From Poriferisodalis sp022821985 (GTDB taxonomy: Bacteria; Actinomycetota; Acidimicrobiia; Acidimicrobiales; Poriferisodalaceae), in the NCBI RefSeq assembly GCF_965219595.1, contig NZ_OZ244781.1:2170001-2234000 (forward strand): a stretch of 64,000 nt of DNA, in the 5' to 3' direction. The notes under the pieces were generated by a model that worked only from the letters and a program-made list of their open reading frames with translations, had not been told where the DNA came from and searched no databases. The position numbers were made by a program, and so were the translations under genes. Positions 1 through 8,863 of the stretch are shown one piece after another (positions within the stretch are counted from its first letter, which is position 1; every line of letters begins with the position of its first letter).

Positions 1-1132
1 GGACGATCGGCCGGCCCACCGGTTGCTCCACCGCCACCAGCATGTCGCGGGCTGCGACATGGGGATCGGTGAACAGGTCGCCAGGGTGGTTGACCGGGCC
101 GCACGGCACCTTGCCGCCGATGGCCGCGATGACCTCCGCATTGGTGAGCGTTGCGGCCCACTCGGTCAGTGCCGTGATGATCTCGTCGCGATGGTGGTAG
201 CGCGCTCGCAAGGTGCGGGTCTCTTCAGCCCAGGCCCACTCGGGTCGGCCCATCGCAACCGCCAGCTCGCGCCAGTGGTTGTCGGTGGGGGCGCCGATGG
301 CGATGGCCCCGTCGATGGTGTCGAAGATGTCGAACGGCACGATGTACTGGTTCTTGTTGCCGCTCGGTGGGGTGTCAGGCTGGCCCATCACGCTGTAGCG
401 GGTGACCCCGACTTCGCTGAGCGCCATTACCGCGTCGACCATCGACACGTCCACGAACTGGCCCTCCCCCGTCCGCTGAGCATGGAAGAGCGCCGCCAGC
501 ACGCCCATGGCGCCAATAGTGCCGGGATAGGTGTCGCCGATGTAGGGACCCACGACGTGCCGATCGTCGGGACCGCTGCCAGTGGCCGAGACCATGCCAG
601 ACATCGCTTGGGCCACGACGTCGTACGCCGGCCAGTCCACGTACGGGCTCTCTCCCGAACGCGGGTCGCCGAAGCCGCGGATGGCGCCATAGACGAGCTT
701 CGGGTTGCGCTCGTGGAGCACCTCCCAGCCCACTCCGAGCGCATCCATCACGCCGGCGCGCATGTTCTCGACGAGTGCATCGGCGGTGTCGACGAGCTGC
801 AGGAATTGCTCCCGCTGATCGTCGTCGGTGAGGTCGAGCGCGATGCCTCGCTTGTTGCGGTTGTAGTTGGCGAAACCGGCGCCGAAGTTCCGCTCCGTGT
901 CTTCGCGGGTGTACGGCGGCATCTTGCGTGCGAGCTCGCCCCGCGGCGGCTCCACTTTGATGACATCGGCGCCCAGGTCGGCCAGCATCATCGTCGACCA
1001 CGGCCCGGCCAGCGCGTGAGTGCAGTCGATGATGCGGACACCTTGGAGCGGGCCCGAGTTCTGGGCAGCCATCGGGGCCGCCCGCTCGTGCGCAGTCAGG
1101 TGCTCTTCATCGGGTGGGTCCAGCAGTGCCAT
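1..1132 (-). CDS. Class III (CaiB/BaiF) CoA transferase, C-terminus cut by window edge
   Basis: Not an isolated long ORF because it runs off the left edge; read on the minus strand from ATG 1132. The translation has the family pattern: GVRIIDCTHALAGPWSTMML near residues 31-50, ADLGADVIKVEPPRGE after it, and VDTADALVENMRAGVM around 114-129. The catalytic Asp of this family fits the D in YIGDTYPG (about residue 200), followed by RTGEGQFVDVSMVDA. An AAGGG ribosome site lies about 5 nt before the ATG. The family moves CoA between carboxylic acids, or racemises 2-methylacyl-CoA; the substrate cannot be read from sequence. It precedes an enoyl-CoA hydratase-family gene on the same strand, 37 nt away in the 5' direction, suggesting one acyl-CoA operon. 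About 377 codons are visible and little of the C-terminus is missing. Confidence 0.88.
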   Translation of the reverse strand, partial: MALLDPPDEEHLTAHERAAPMAAQNSGPLQGVRIIDCTHALAGPWSTMMLADLGADVIKVEPPRGELARKMPPYTREDTERNFGAGFANYNRNKRGIALDLTDDDQREQFLQLVDTADALVENMRAGVMDALGVGWEVLHERNPKLVYGAIRGFGDPRSGESPYVDWPAYDVVAQAMSGMVSATGSGPDDRHVVGPYIGDTYPGTIGAMGVLAALFHAQRTGEGQFVDVSMVDAVMALSEVGVTRYSVMGQPDTPPSGNKNQYIVPFDIFDTIDGAIAIGAPTDNHWRELAVAMGRPEWAWAEETRTLRARYHHRDEIITALTEWAATLTNAEVIAAIGGKVPCGPVNHPGDLFTDPHVAARDMLVAVEQPVGRPIV

Positions 1133-1169
1133 GTCGTCGCCCTTCTGAGGTTCTGATGTGGTGCCGTGG

Positions 1170-1967
1170 TCAGGCGAAGTTCGGGCGGCGCTTCTCGACG
1201 ATGGCGGCGTGGCCCTCCCGCACATCGGCACCTGTGAAGCCCAGCATCTCCAGCGCGGCAGACGTGTCGAAGATGGGCCCTGCCATACGCATCCAGTTGT
1301 TGAGGCTGTACTTCGTCCAGCGGATGGCGCTCTGGCTGCCCCCCGCCAGTCTGCGGGCGACCGCAAAGGCCTCGTCGAGCACGGCATCGTCGTCGACCAC
1401 CTTGCTGACGAGGCCCATGTCGTCGGCCTCCTCGCCCGTGATCGTGTCGCAGGTCAGCAGGTAGTACTTCGACTTGGCCATACCGCACAGGATCGGCCAC
1501 ACGATCGCGGCGTGATCCCCGGCGGCGACGCCGAGCTTGGTGTGCCCGTCCACGATCCGCGCGCTGCGCCCGGCGATGGAGATGTCGGCCATCAGCGCCG
1601 CCGCCAGACCGGCTCCGACGGCAACGCCCTCGATCGCCGAGACGATGATCTTGGAGCAGTTGATCATGTTGTAGACGATGTCTCGCGCCTCGCGCAGTGC
1701 CCGCTGGCGCGTCTCGAAGTCGTCCATGATCTCCTGGATCATGTCCAGGTCGCCGCCGGCGGAGAACGTGCCGTTGGCGCCCCGGATGACGGCCACCCGG
1801 GTGTCAGGATCGTCGTCGACTGCCCGCCAGACATCGGCCAGCGCCAGGTGCTTCGGCGCATCCACCGAATTCAGCCGACCTGGCGTGTCGATCACAATCT
1901 CGAGCACGCCGTCGTCGTCGGGACCGGTGATCTGCAGCGCGGAGAAGGGGGCGTAGCGGTCGTTCAT
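1170..1967 (-). CDS. Enoyl-CoA hydratase/isomerase family protein
   Basis: A 265-residue crotonase-fold protein. The longer frame starts at 2081 inside the upstream HIT gene; ATG 1967 (MNDRYAPF) begins 11 nt before the HIT gene stop and is the better start. Oxyanion-hole regions are visible as GANGTFSAGGDLDMI (about 63-77) and IEGVAVGAGLAAALMAD (about 111-127). The segment where hydratases carry a catalytic Glu reads KLGVAAGDHAAIVWP, without that Glu, so hydratase chemistry is uncertain; isomerase, hydrolase or decarboxylase activity of the superfamily is possible. The C-terminus (GFTGADVREGHAAIVEKRRP) is the usual family end. It sits in a minus-strand cluster with a CoA transferase and a HIT protein, consistent with acyl-CoA breakdown. 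Confidence 0.88.
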   Translation of the reverse strand: MNDRYAPFSALQITGPDDDGVLEIVIDTPGRLNSVDAPKHLALADVWRAVDDDPDTRVAVIRGANGTFSAGGDLDMIQEIMDDFETRQRALREARDIVYNMINCSKIIVSAIEGVAVGAGLAAALMADISIAGRSARIVDGHTKLGVAAGDHAAIVWPILCGMAKSKYYLLTCDTITGEEADDMGLVSKVVDDDAVLDEAFAVARRLAGGSQSAIRWTKYSLNNWMRMAGPIFDTSAALEMLGFTGADVREGHAAIVEKRRPNFA

Positions 1968-1978
1968 GGCGCCCGAAG

Positions 1979-2479
1979 CTAGTTGTTCGGGGTGGCAGTC
2001 GCCGGGGCCTGTGAGCTGGGCGCGCTGAGCAACCGGTACGCCGATTCGATCTCGCCTGCTGGCGCAAAGATCCGCTCCCACGGGTGCAACAGCCGGTCGC
2101 GCCCATAGCGCGGGATCACGTGGATGTGGAAGTGAAACTGCGTTTGATCTGCAGCGGCGCCGTTGTTGTTGAGCAAGTTCACGCCCGCCGGCTGCAACCG
2201 CTCGCGCACCAGCCCGGCCACGCGCCGTGCAGCTTGCATGACGTGCGCAGCATCGTCATCGGTGAGCTCCCAGATGTCGGTCACGTGCCGGCGGGGAATG
2301 ACGAGACAGTGACCGACGGTCATGGGCAGTCGATCCATGAAAGCCACGGCGTGATCGTCCTCGTAGATGCGCAGTGCCGGGATATCGCCTGCCACGATCG
2401 AACAGAACGTGCAGCCAGGCTTCCGGGCCGCAACGGGGTCAGCGTCGGGCGAGGAATTCGTCACGATTCGAGCATCCAC
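1979..2479 (-). CDS. HIT family nucleotide hydrolase/transferase
   Basis: A 166-residue histidine-triad protein. CTFCSIVAGDIPA (about 23-35) is the N-terminal HIT signature with a CxxC, and HFHIHVIPR (about 116-124) is the triad, whose central His forms the nucleotidyl intermediate. HIT proteins cleave adenosine phosphoramidates or dinucleotides; the natural substrate is not predictable. The start is GTG 2479; coaA ends 6 nt before it and the enoyl-CoA hydratase-family gene begins 11 nt after it, so this is an internal operon gene. The C-terminal 25 residues are low-complexity. Confidence 0.9.
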   Translation of the reverse strand: MDARIVTNSSPDADPVAARKPGCTFCSIVAGDIPALRIYEDDHAVAFMDRLPMTVGHCLVIPRRHVTDIWELTDDDAAHVMQAARRVAGLVRERLQPAGVNLLNNNGAAADQTQFHFHIHVIPRYGRDRLLHPWERIFAPAGEIESAYRLLSAPSSQAPATATPNN

Positions 2480-2485
2480 TGCGGC

Positions 2486-3445
2486 TCAGTGGTACCGGAG
2501 CTCGACGTGGTCAACGACGTGATCGTGCCCCTTCGCGAGCACCAGGTCGGCTCGAGCCCGTGTCGGCAGGATGTTCTCCTGCAGGTTGACGAGGTTGATC
2601 GAGCGCCAGATTGTGCGAGCGACCGCGTCGGCGGCAGAAGGCGGCAGATCGGCGAACTGAGCGAAATAGGCGGACTGCTCGCGGAACACCGTCTTGCGCA
2701 GCTGCTGGAAACGCTCGACGTACCACTCCTCGAGGTCTTCGGCCTCGGCGTCGACGTAGATCGTGAAGTCAAAGAAGTCCGACACGAACGGCGTGCTCGA
2801 CGGTGGTCCGGTCTGCAGCACATTCAGACCCTCAACGATGAGGATGTCGGGCTGGTTGATGAGCTGAACCTCATCGGTCACGTCGTACAGGCTGTGCGAG
2901 TAGACGGGCGCAGCGACATCGGGTTCGCCGCTCGAGATCCGCTGGAGGAAATCGCGCAGTTCGCCGCGGCGGTACGACTCGGGGAAGCCCTTGCGCCCGA
3001 GGATGCCGCGCGCGGTGAGCTCGGCATTCGGCAGCAGGAACCCGTCGGTCGTGACCAGATCCACTTCCGGGTGATCCGGCCACGAGGCCAAGACTGCTCG
3101 CAGGATGCGTGCCGTAGTGCTCTTGCCGGCCGAGACACTTCCGCCGATGCCGATCAGGTACGGGCGTGGCGGCAGCACCCTGCCGAAGAAGCCTTCGGTG
3201 GCGGCGCGAAGCTGGCGTTTAGCTGCGACACGCAGGTTCAACAGTCGCGACAGAGGCAGGTAGATGTCGCGCACCATGTCGAGCGTCACAGGCTCGACGA
3301 GGCCCGCCAGCGCCTCAAGCTCGGCTTCTGTCAATGACAGCGGCGTGGCGTCTCGCAGCTTCGCCCACTGCTCGCGGGTGAACCTGCAATGCCGGTCATC
3401 GATGCCCGGCTCGAGCCTTCTGTCGAAGGTAGCGGCGTCCGTCAC
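2486..3445 (-). CDS. coaA: Type I pantothenate kinase
   Basis: A 319-residue protein, close to the 316 of Escherichia coli CoaA. It phosphorylates pantothenate, the first committed step of coenzyme A synthesis, in the cytoplasm. Visible features are the P-loop GGSVSAGKST (about 101-110), an early WAKLRDATPLSLTEAELEAL segment, DLVTTDGFLLPNA as the Asp-containing substrate loop, GFPESYRRGELRDFL, and FVDFTIYVDA-like strands near the C-terminus. The start is GTG 3445. A second CoA-pathway gene, coaD, is in the same window near 52.3 kb but not linked. The gene lies 4 nt after the end of the flavoprotein gene on the same strand. Confidence 0.95.
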   Translation of the reverse strand: MTDAATFDRRLEPGIDDRHCRFTREQWAKLRDATPLSLTEAELEALAGLVEPVTLDMVRDIYLPLSRLLNLRVAAKRQLRAATEGFFGRVLPPRPYLIGIGGSVSAGKSTTARILRAVLASWPDHPEVDLVTTDGFLLPNAELTARGILGRKGFPESYRRGELRDFLQRISSGEPDVAAPVYSHSLYDVTDEVQLINQPDILIVEGLNVLQTGPPSSTPFVSDFFDFTIYVDAEAEDLEEWYVERFQQLRKTVFREQSAYFAQFADLPPSAADAVARTIWRSINLVNLQENILPTRARADLVLAKGHDHVVDHVELRYH

Positions 3446-3449
3446 CCAC

Positions 3450-4718
3450 CTAGCTTGGCGAACTTAGGGCACTGACCGCAACCGGGTCGTACGCGCCTTG
3501 TGCCGACGCCATGCCCCGGTGCCAGCGACGAGGTGTCGCGACGGCAGCTCGCGGGTAGTCCTCGAACATCCAGCGGGCGAACTGCCGGCGGGTCCAACCG
3601 GACCAGTCGACCGCTCGAAGCGAGAGTTCGGCCAGACGCTCGTGCGCGAGGACGCGGCTGAGCCCGCGCGCCAGCCGGTGGTCCAGCGTGAACTCGGCTC
3701 GCGCTTCCCGCACGTAGCGGGCCGTCACGCTGTGCGGGGGGCCGCCGCGCGCTATCGCCGTCGCCGCCATCCGCCCCATCTGCAGGGCCTGGCCGATTCC
3801 CTCGCCGGTCAGCGGGTCGGCGGCCGCAGCGGCGTCGCCGCACAGCAGCGTGCGACCCTGCGCCAGCTCCAGTTCCCCCAGTCGCGCCGGTATCGGCCAC
3901 GCGCGCGTCGGGCCGTCGGGTCGGTGAGGGCCGAGCACGCTCGCGATGTGACGACGCTCGGTGAGGCTCGCCCAGACTGCGGCGATCTCCTTGCCGTTGA
4001 GGGTGCCGGCACCGCCAGCGGAGTCGCGGCCGCGGTGGTTTCGGGGCACGCCGAAGCCGACATTCACGCGCCCGTCGTCCAAGGGGAATGACCAGGCGTA
4101 ACCCGGCAGCAGGTCGGGCTCGAACCAGACCCACATGTCGCGGGAAGCAGGGTCGCTCGCGTGCAGGTAGCCGCGAAACGCATGCCAGTCGCCCCGGTAG
4201 CGATGTGGGCCGATGCCGAGTGCCTTGCGCACGGCGGAATACACGCCGTCAGCAGCCACCACGAATCGGGCTTTCACGACGCTGCCGTCGCTGAGCCGGA
4301 CGGACGCCGAGCTCACCCGCTCGCCGGAGTCCTCGAATCCCTCGAATGCGATGCCGAGACGCACGTCAGCCTGTGCTGCGGCCGCGAGGTCGACGAGTCC
4401 CGCATCGAGTTCGGTGCGCCGGCACACGCTCGCAAACTGCCCGCGTCCTTCGGGGAGGGGCAGCCTCATGACGCGTCCTCGCGGCGTGCGCACGCACGCG
4501 GCTGCCACGGGCATCCACGAGTTCATCCGCTCCGGTTGCAGGCCGAGCGACTCGAGCTCGCGCAACGCCAGCGCTGTGAGGCCGTCGCCGCAGCACTTGT
4601 CCCGTCCCGGTGCCGCGCGATCGACGAGCATGACCCCGAGCCCCGCGCGCCGTGCCCACACAGCTGCGGATGCGCCCGCCGGGCCGGCACCGACGATCAG
4701 GACATCGACGATGGTCAC
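3450..4718 (-). CDS. Geranylgeranyl-reductase family FAD-dependent oxidoreductase
   Basis: A 422-residue flavoprotein from GTG 4718. An in-frame ATG at 4760 would add 14 residues but overlap the VanW gene by 38 nt; GTG 4718 leaves a 4-nt gap. The N-terminal dinucleotide fold VDVLIVGAGPAGASAAVWAR binds FAD, followed by DKCCGDGLTALALRELESLG, the Cys-containing substrate segment typical of geranylgeranyl-reductase-like proteins. A second FAD signature, TLLCGDAAAAADPLTGEGIG, is near the C-terminal third. Known relatives reduce isoprenoid double bonds in quinone, lipid or pigment precursors. The actual substrate is not shown here; no isoprenoid genes are adjacent. Confidence 0.87.
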   Translation of the reverse strand: MTIVDVLIVGAGPAGASAAVWARRAGLGVMLVDRAAPGRDKCCGDGLTALALRELESLGLQPERMNSWMPVAAACVRTPRGRVMRLPLPEGRGQFASVCRRTELDAGLVDLAAAAQADVRLGIAFEGFEDSGERVSSASVRLSDGSVVKARFVVAADGVYSAVRKALGIGPHRYRGDWHAFRGYLHASDPASRDMWVWFEPDLLPGYAWSFPLDDGRVNVGFGVPRNHRGRDSAGGAGTLNGKEIAAVWASLTERRHIASVLGPHRPDGPTRAWPIPARLGELELAQGRTLLCGDAAAAADPLTGEGIGQALQMGRMAATAIARGGPPHSVTARYVREARAEFTLDHRLARGLSRVLAHERLAELSLRAVDWSGWTRRQFARWMFEDYPRAAVATPRRWHRGMASAQGAYDPVAVSALSSPS

Positions 4719-4722
4719 CCGC

Positions 4723-6855
4723 TCATGACCTCTGGGGCTCGCCGGTTTCGGTGACCCCATCGCCGGTGCTGGCCTGCCCGCCTTCGGCGTCGTCGGGGCC
4801 GCCTTCCTCGCCCGTAGTGCCTGTTTCGCCGGCGTCGTCAGGCTCGGTCGGGTCGCCTTCGGCGTCGTCGGCGTCGCCTTCGCCGGATTCTGTCCCGTCG
4901 TCGGCCCTCACCGTGCTCAGATCGACACCGAGACAGGGATCGTCGGGATAGCGCGGCAATTCCGAGTCGCGCTCGCCCGGCTGTTCGACGCATTCGAGCG
5001 GCGGGCACTCCACGATCGAACCGTCTGCACGCTCGCTGCCGTCTTCGACTAGCTCTGGCTCAGTCCCGCCGGAAGCCTCCTCCGGCGCCTCGTCGCCGCT
5101 TGGGGGCTGAGCAGGTCCCAGCAGCGGATCCACGCACTGCCTCGGTACCGAACGCGAGCCGTCGCAGTCACGTCCCTCCTCGGGCCGGTAGCGGGCATGG
5201 AACGTGTCCGAATCGATGGTGCCATCCGAGAACACTCGAATCCGCTCCGTGCTGACCCGTCGGCAGAATTCCCGCATCTCCTCTTCGGGCTCGCCGATGG
5301 TCACCTGGACATTGCGCGTGGAGTACAGCTCGACGGTGATCGACGTGTCGGTGTAGGTCGGCCAGATGAGCAGGCCGTACGGCGTGGGATTGGTGAACCT
5401 CAGATCGGGTTTGGGGTACGAGATGGTGGGGTCCAACCCGAACGGGTAGCGGCTGAGGTACAGCGAATGCGTCTGGTACTCGTCGATGGTCATACCGGCC
5501 CGGATCAACGCATTGAAGATGGTGGTGGCGAACTGCGACACCCCGCCGCCGATGTCGTCGACCAGCACGCCCTTCTCGATGAAGCCGCCCTCGACGAAGC
5601 CCTTTTCTTCGGTTCGCCGGCCGACATGTCCGTTCAGCGAGAGGCTTTGGCCGGGCTCGACCACCGCGCCGCGCATCAGCTCCGCGAAACGGTGGATGTT
5701 CTCGACGCGTCCCTGGCAGCACGCGTGCTTCGTGGTGAAGGTGCCGACGAGCTCGATAATGCCCAGCGCCTCCAGGTGTGCCTGCTCCTCCCGGCTCACC
5801 GCCGGGCGCGACGGCAGCGCCAGCGGTCCTTCGATGCGCGCCAGCAGCGCTTCTTCGATCAGGGCGCTGACATCGTCCGCACAGCAGGCGACGCTGCCAT
5901 CGCTCGCTACCACCGTCGGCACGCCGCTGACAACGGCCATGGCGCCGGTGGTGACGGGTGCCGATGCTGCGGCAAATGCTTCCTCGAGGTACGGCCCGAC
6001 CTGCGCATGATCGAAAGCGATCTCCGGGGGTGTTGCCCCCGGGTCGAGCTGGAGCCAGCCGGCGATCGTTTCGATGGTGAGTTCGTGGGTTGCTTCGCTG
6101 AACACCACGAGGAGGCTGCGCCCGTAGTTCTGGTGTGCCGTGTTGACGGCCTGCTGCAACTCGGGCGTGTTGGCGATCGGCTCGCTCTGCGTCAGCTCTG
6201 CGGCGATCTCGATGCGGGTGAACGAGCGTGCAATGCCCTCGAGCACCTGGTCGACGATGGCATCTGCGTCGACGATCTGGCCGGGCAGGCCGAGGTCGAC
6301 CGCCAGCGTGTCATTGACGACGACCACCGATGGGGGAGTCGCCGTGACGCCGAGGTCAGTGGCATTGGCCAGCACGGCTCGGGCCATCGACCGATCGACG
6401 AGATACCGCCGCTCGGCGAACTGGGGATCGGTCGACCACGCAACCCACGACTCAGCGTCTCCGCCGGTTTCTTCGGCATCGCCTGCTCGCAATTCCCGAA
6501 CGGCCTCGAACGTGGCGTCTCGCTCCAGCGCAATGCCGAGGTCGGCCACCGTGAGCGTCTGCTCACCGGTATCAGTGCGCACGACGACAGGCGTGGCCGC
6601 CAGCTCCGCTGCGAGCGCGGCAATCCGCAAGTGCACGGTGTCGGGGCTCACTCGGGTCGGCGTGCCTGGAGCGGCCGTGGGAACGACGATTGGCGCACTG
6701 GTCGTCGTCGGCGCGGCCGACGTCGTCGGAGCAGTAGGCGGCGGCGCATCATCCGAGTTCCGGATCGCCAGCACAGCCGTCCCACCGATCGACGCGACCA
6801 GGATGGCGGCCGCCGTGATGATCGACCAGCGAGGGGCCCACGTCGGCCAGTGCAC
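4723..6855 (-). CDS. VanW family membrane-anchored envelope protein
   Basis: A 710-residue protein. Residues 10-30 form one hydrophobic segment (IITAAAILVASIGGTAVLAI), an uncleaved signal anchor. A Thr/Ala/Pro-rich linker follows, then repeated beta-rich peptidoglycan-binding-like segments, and the VanW domain at about 380-520 (CCQGRVENIHRF, VDDIGGGVSQFATTIFNALI, THSLYLSRYP). From about 580 the tail is low-complexity and strongly acidic. VanW proteins occur in vancomycin-resistance clusters and many Gram-positive envelopes; their biochemical role is unresolved. The start is GTG, with a TACGAT box 8 nt before it and no ribosome site, suggesting a leaderless transcript. The next gene on this strand follows closely. 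Confidence 0.87.
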   Translation of the reverse strand: MHWPTWAPRWSIITAAAILVASIGGTAVLAIRNSDDAPPPTAPTTSAAPTTTSAPIVVPTAAPGTPTRVSPDTVHLRIAALAAELAATPVVVRTDTGEQTLTVADLGIALERDATFEAVRELRAGDAEETGGDAESWVAWSTDPQFAERRYLVDRSMARAVLANATDLGVTATPPSVVVVNDTLAVDLGLPGQIVDADAIVDQVLEGIARSFTRIEIAAELTQSEPIANTPELQQAVNTAHQNYGRSLLVVFSEATHELTIETIAGWLQLDPGATPPEIAFDHAQVGPYLEEAFAAASAPVTTGAMAVVSGVPTVVASDGSVACCADDVSALIEEALLARIEGPLALPSRPAVSREEQAHLEALGIIELVGTFTTKHACCQGRVENIHRFAELMRGAVVEPGQSLSLNGHVGRRTEEKGFVEGGFIEKGVLVDDIGGGVSQFATTIFNALIRAGMTIDEYQTHSLYLSRYPFGLDPTISYPKPDLRFTNPTPYGLLIWPTYTDTSITVELYSTRNVQVTIGEPEEEMREFCRRVSTERIRVFSDGTIDSDTFHARYRPEEGRDCDGSRSVPRQCVDPLLGPAQPPSGDEAPEEASGGTEPELVEDGSERADGSIVECPPLECVEQPGERDSELPRYPDDPCLGVDLSTVRADDGTESGEGDADDAEGDPTEPDDAGETGTTGEEGGPDDAEGGQASTGDGVTETGEPQRS

Positions 6856-6863
6856 GAGGGTTG

Positions 6864-6869
6864 ATCGTA
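6864..6869 (-). promoter_or_regulatory. -10 box of a probable leaderless promoter for the VanW gene
   Basis: TACGAT on the minus strand ends 8 nt before the GTG start at 6855, so transcription would begin at or next to the start codon. No Shine-Dalgarno is visible. Confidence 0.4.
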
Positions 6870-6999
6870 CGGGTCACTTGCGGGCTGCGGGCGGCGCGTC
6901 GAGCGTGCGATACTCCGAGCCGTCATCACCGCATAGGAGGCTGCGTGGCGGCGCCGAGTGAGGCCCGTCGCTGGCGAGAGCGAAGGAATCCACAACATC

Positions 7000-7917
7000 A
7001 TGAGCAAGCTGTGCGAAGGTCGGGTCGTCATCGTGACCGGAGGTGCCCGGGGCATCGGGCGTGAGCACTGCCTGATGCTCGCCGAGCACGGCGCGAAGGT
7101 GGTCTGCAACGACTTGGGCGGTGCGCGCGACGGCACCGGCGCCGACATCGGCCCCGCCGACGACGTCGTCAACGAGATCGCGGCGATGGGCGGCGAGGCG
7201 GTGGCGAACGGCGACGATGTCTCCGACTGGGAAGGCGCCCAGCGCCTCGTGAATCAGGCCATCGAGACCTTCGGCGACCTGCATGGCGTCGTGAACAACG
7301 CCGGCATCCTGCGCGACCGGATGCTGGTGAACATGACCGAGGCCGAATGGGATGCGGTGATCAAGGTTCACCTCAAGGGCACGTTCGCCCCGGCGCGCTG
7401 GGCCAGTTCCTACTGGCGGGAGAAATCGAAGGCCGGCGAGCAGGTGAACGCATCGATCGTGAACACGACATCGGTGTCAGGCATCTACGGCAATCCGGGC
7501 CAGACCAACTACGGCGCCGCCAAGATGGGCATTGCGGCGTTCACGATCATCGCAGCGCGTGAACTGGCGCGCTATGGCGTGCGGGTGAACGCAGTGGCGC
7601 CGGGCGCACTCACGCGCATGACCGAGGACTTGGGCATGGGCGAAGCCTCCGAGGAAGACCAGGCCATGATGCACCCCCGCTATATCGCGCCGATTGTCAC
7701 CTGGCTGTGCTCGGAAGAAGCAGCCGGCGTGTCCGGCCGTGTCTTCGAGGCCTCCGGACGCATGCTGGCGATTGCCGAGGGCTGGGAGCGCGGCCCGACC
7801 ATCGACGCCATCGACGACCCGACGAAGATCGGCGATGCAGCCCGACAGCTCGTGCGCGATGCCCGCCTCAACAGCGGCATGAGTGGTGCGCCGGCCGACG
7901 GCGGCGTGGCCGACTGA
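7000..7917 (+). CDS. SDR family NAD(P)-dependent 3-hydroxyacyl-CoA-type dehydrogenase
   Basis: A 305-residue short-chain dehydrogenase. ATG 7000 (MSKLCEGR) is preferred over an upstream in-frame ATG at 6958 because GAAGGA lies about 12 nt before it and homologues begin here. The cofactor motif is TGGARGIG, with NDLGGARDGTGAD after it, as in the dehydrogenase part of peroxisomal multifunctional enzyme type 2. The NNAGILRD motif, the catalytic Ser in NTTSVSG and the YGAAK Tyr/Lys pair are all present. The next gene, 52 nt away, is a MaoC-type hydratase, so the two look like a split MFE-2 doing consecutive beta-oxidation steps. Substrate chain length is unknown. Confidence 0.9.
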   Translation: MSKLCEGRVVIVTGGARGIGREHCLMLAEHGAKVVCNDLGGARDGTGADIGPADDVVNEIAAMGGEAVANGDDVSDWEGAQRLVNQAIETFGDLHGVVNNAGILRDRMLVNMTEAEWDAVIKVHLKGTFAPARWASSYWREKSKAGEQVNASIVNTTSVSGIYGNPGQTNYGAAKMGIAAFTIIAARELARYGVRVNAVAPGALTRMTEDLGMGEASEEDQAMMHPRYIAPIVTWLCSEEAAGVSGRVFEASGRMLAIAEGWERGPTIDAIDDPTKIGDAARQLVRDARLNSGMSGAPADGGVAD

Positions 7918-7969
7918 ACCGTACGCTCCAAGAACCCGCACACCACAAGAACAAGAGAGGCCATCAATC

Positions 7970-8851
7970 ATGGGACTCAATCCGGAAGCAGTCGGCGCCA
8001 CCGGCACACCGACCAAGCGGTCGTGGACATTCCGCGATTCGCTGCTGTATGCCGTCGGCATCGGCGCCGGCGCGGAGGATCCGTTCGGATCCGAGCTGGA
8101 GTTCACCACCCATAACTCCAAGAACATCGCCCACCAGGCGTTCCCGACCCAGGGCGTCGTCATCGGATTCGGTGCTGGCGGTGCCATGGCCAACGCCGGT
8201 GATCTCGACTGGGGCAAGCTGCTGCACGGCAGTCAAGGGATCACCGTGCACCAGCCGATCCCGACCGAGGGATCCGTCGAGATCACCGATCGCATCGCTG
8301 GTATGTGGGACAAGGGCGAGGGCCGCAACGCCATCATCGACACCGAGGCCAGCGCGGTCGATCCTGATTCTGGCGACGTCATCTTCGAGCTTCGAAGCTC
8401 GGTGGTGATCCGCGGCTCAGGCGGTTTCGGGGGCGAGGCGGGCAGCACTGCGCCGCTGGTCAGCGCGCCCGACCGCGACCCCGACTACGAGATCTCGTAC
8501 CAGACCCGCCCCGATCAGGCCCTCACCTACCGGCTGAGCGGCGACTACAACCCGCTGCACAGCGACCCGTGGTTCGCGACCGAGCTCGCAGGCTTCCCCA
8601 AGCCGATCCTGCACGGCCTGTGCACGTATGGCTTCACCGGCAGGGCGCTGCTGCACACCCTGTGCGAGGGCGATCCCGCCCGCTTCCGATCAATGGATTC
8701 CCGGTTCTCTGCACCGGTGTTTCCCGGTGACGAGCTCACCATCCAGGTGTGGGACGACGGCGAGGGCCGAGCGATCTACCGCACGGTGGCTCAGAAGGGC
8801 ACCGACGAGCAGCGCGTGGTCATCGACAACGGCCTGTGCACCTACGCCTGA
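7970..8851 (+). CDS. MaoC family (R)-specific enoyl-CoA hydratase 2
   Basis: A 293-residue double-hotdog protein from ATG 7970, with AAGAGAGG about 10 nt upstream. The hydratase-2 signature YRLSGDYNPLHSDPWFA contains the catalytic Asp and His; the C-terminal half continues PILHGLCTYGFTGRALL and RFSAPVFPGDELTIQVWD. The N-terminal half is the degenerate hotdog that shapes the acyl-binding tunnel in eukaryotic MFE-2 hydratase. It hydrates trans-2-enoyl-CoA to (R)-3-hydroxyacyl-CoA, which fits the upstream dehydrogenase. The gene ends 12 nt before the convergent nucS stop. Confidence 0.9.
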   Translation: MGLNPEAVGATGTPTKRSWTFRDSLLYAVGIGAGAEDPFGSELEFTTHNSKNIAHQAFPTQGVVIGFGAGGAMANAGDLDWGKLLHGSQGITVHQPIPTEGSVEITDRIAGMWDKGEGRNAIIDTEASAVDPDSGDVIFELRSSVVIRGSGGFGGEAGSTAPLVSAPDRDPDYEISYQTRPDQALTYRLSGDYNPLHSDPWFATELAGFPKPILHGLCTYGFTGRALLHTLCEGDPARFRSMDSRFSAPVFPGDELTIQVWDDGEGRAIYRTVAQKGTDEQRVVIDNGLCTYA

Positions 8852-8863
8852 TCTAGAACAGCC

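Noticed and set aside
23..1156. 377-codon plus-strand ORF
   Set aside because: Antisense to a CoA transferase whose minus-strand frame has clear family motifs; GC-rich codons create long shadow frames.
5197..6864. 555-codon plus-strand ORF
   Set aside because: Antisense to the VanW gene; its translation is Arg/Gly/His-rich with no domain.
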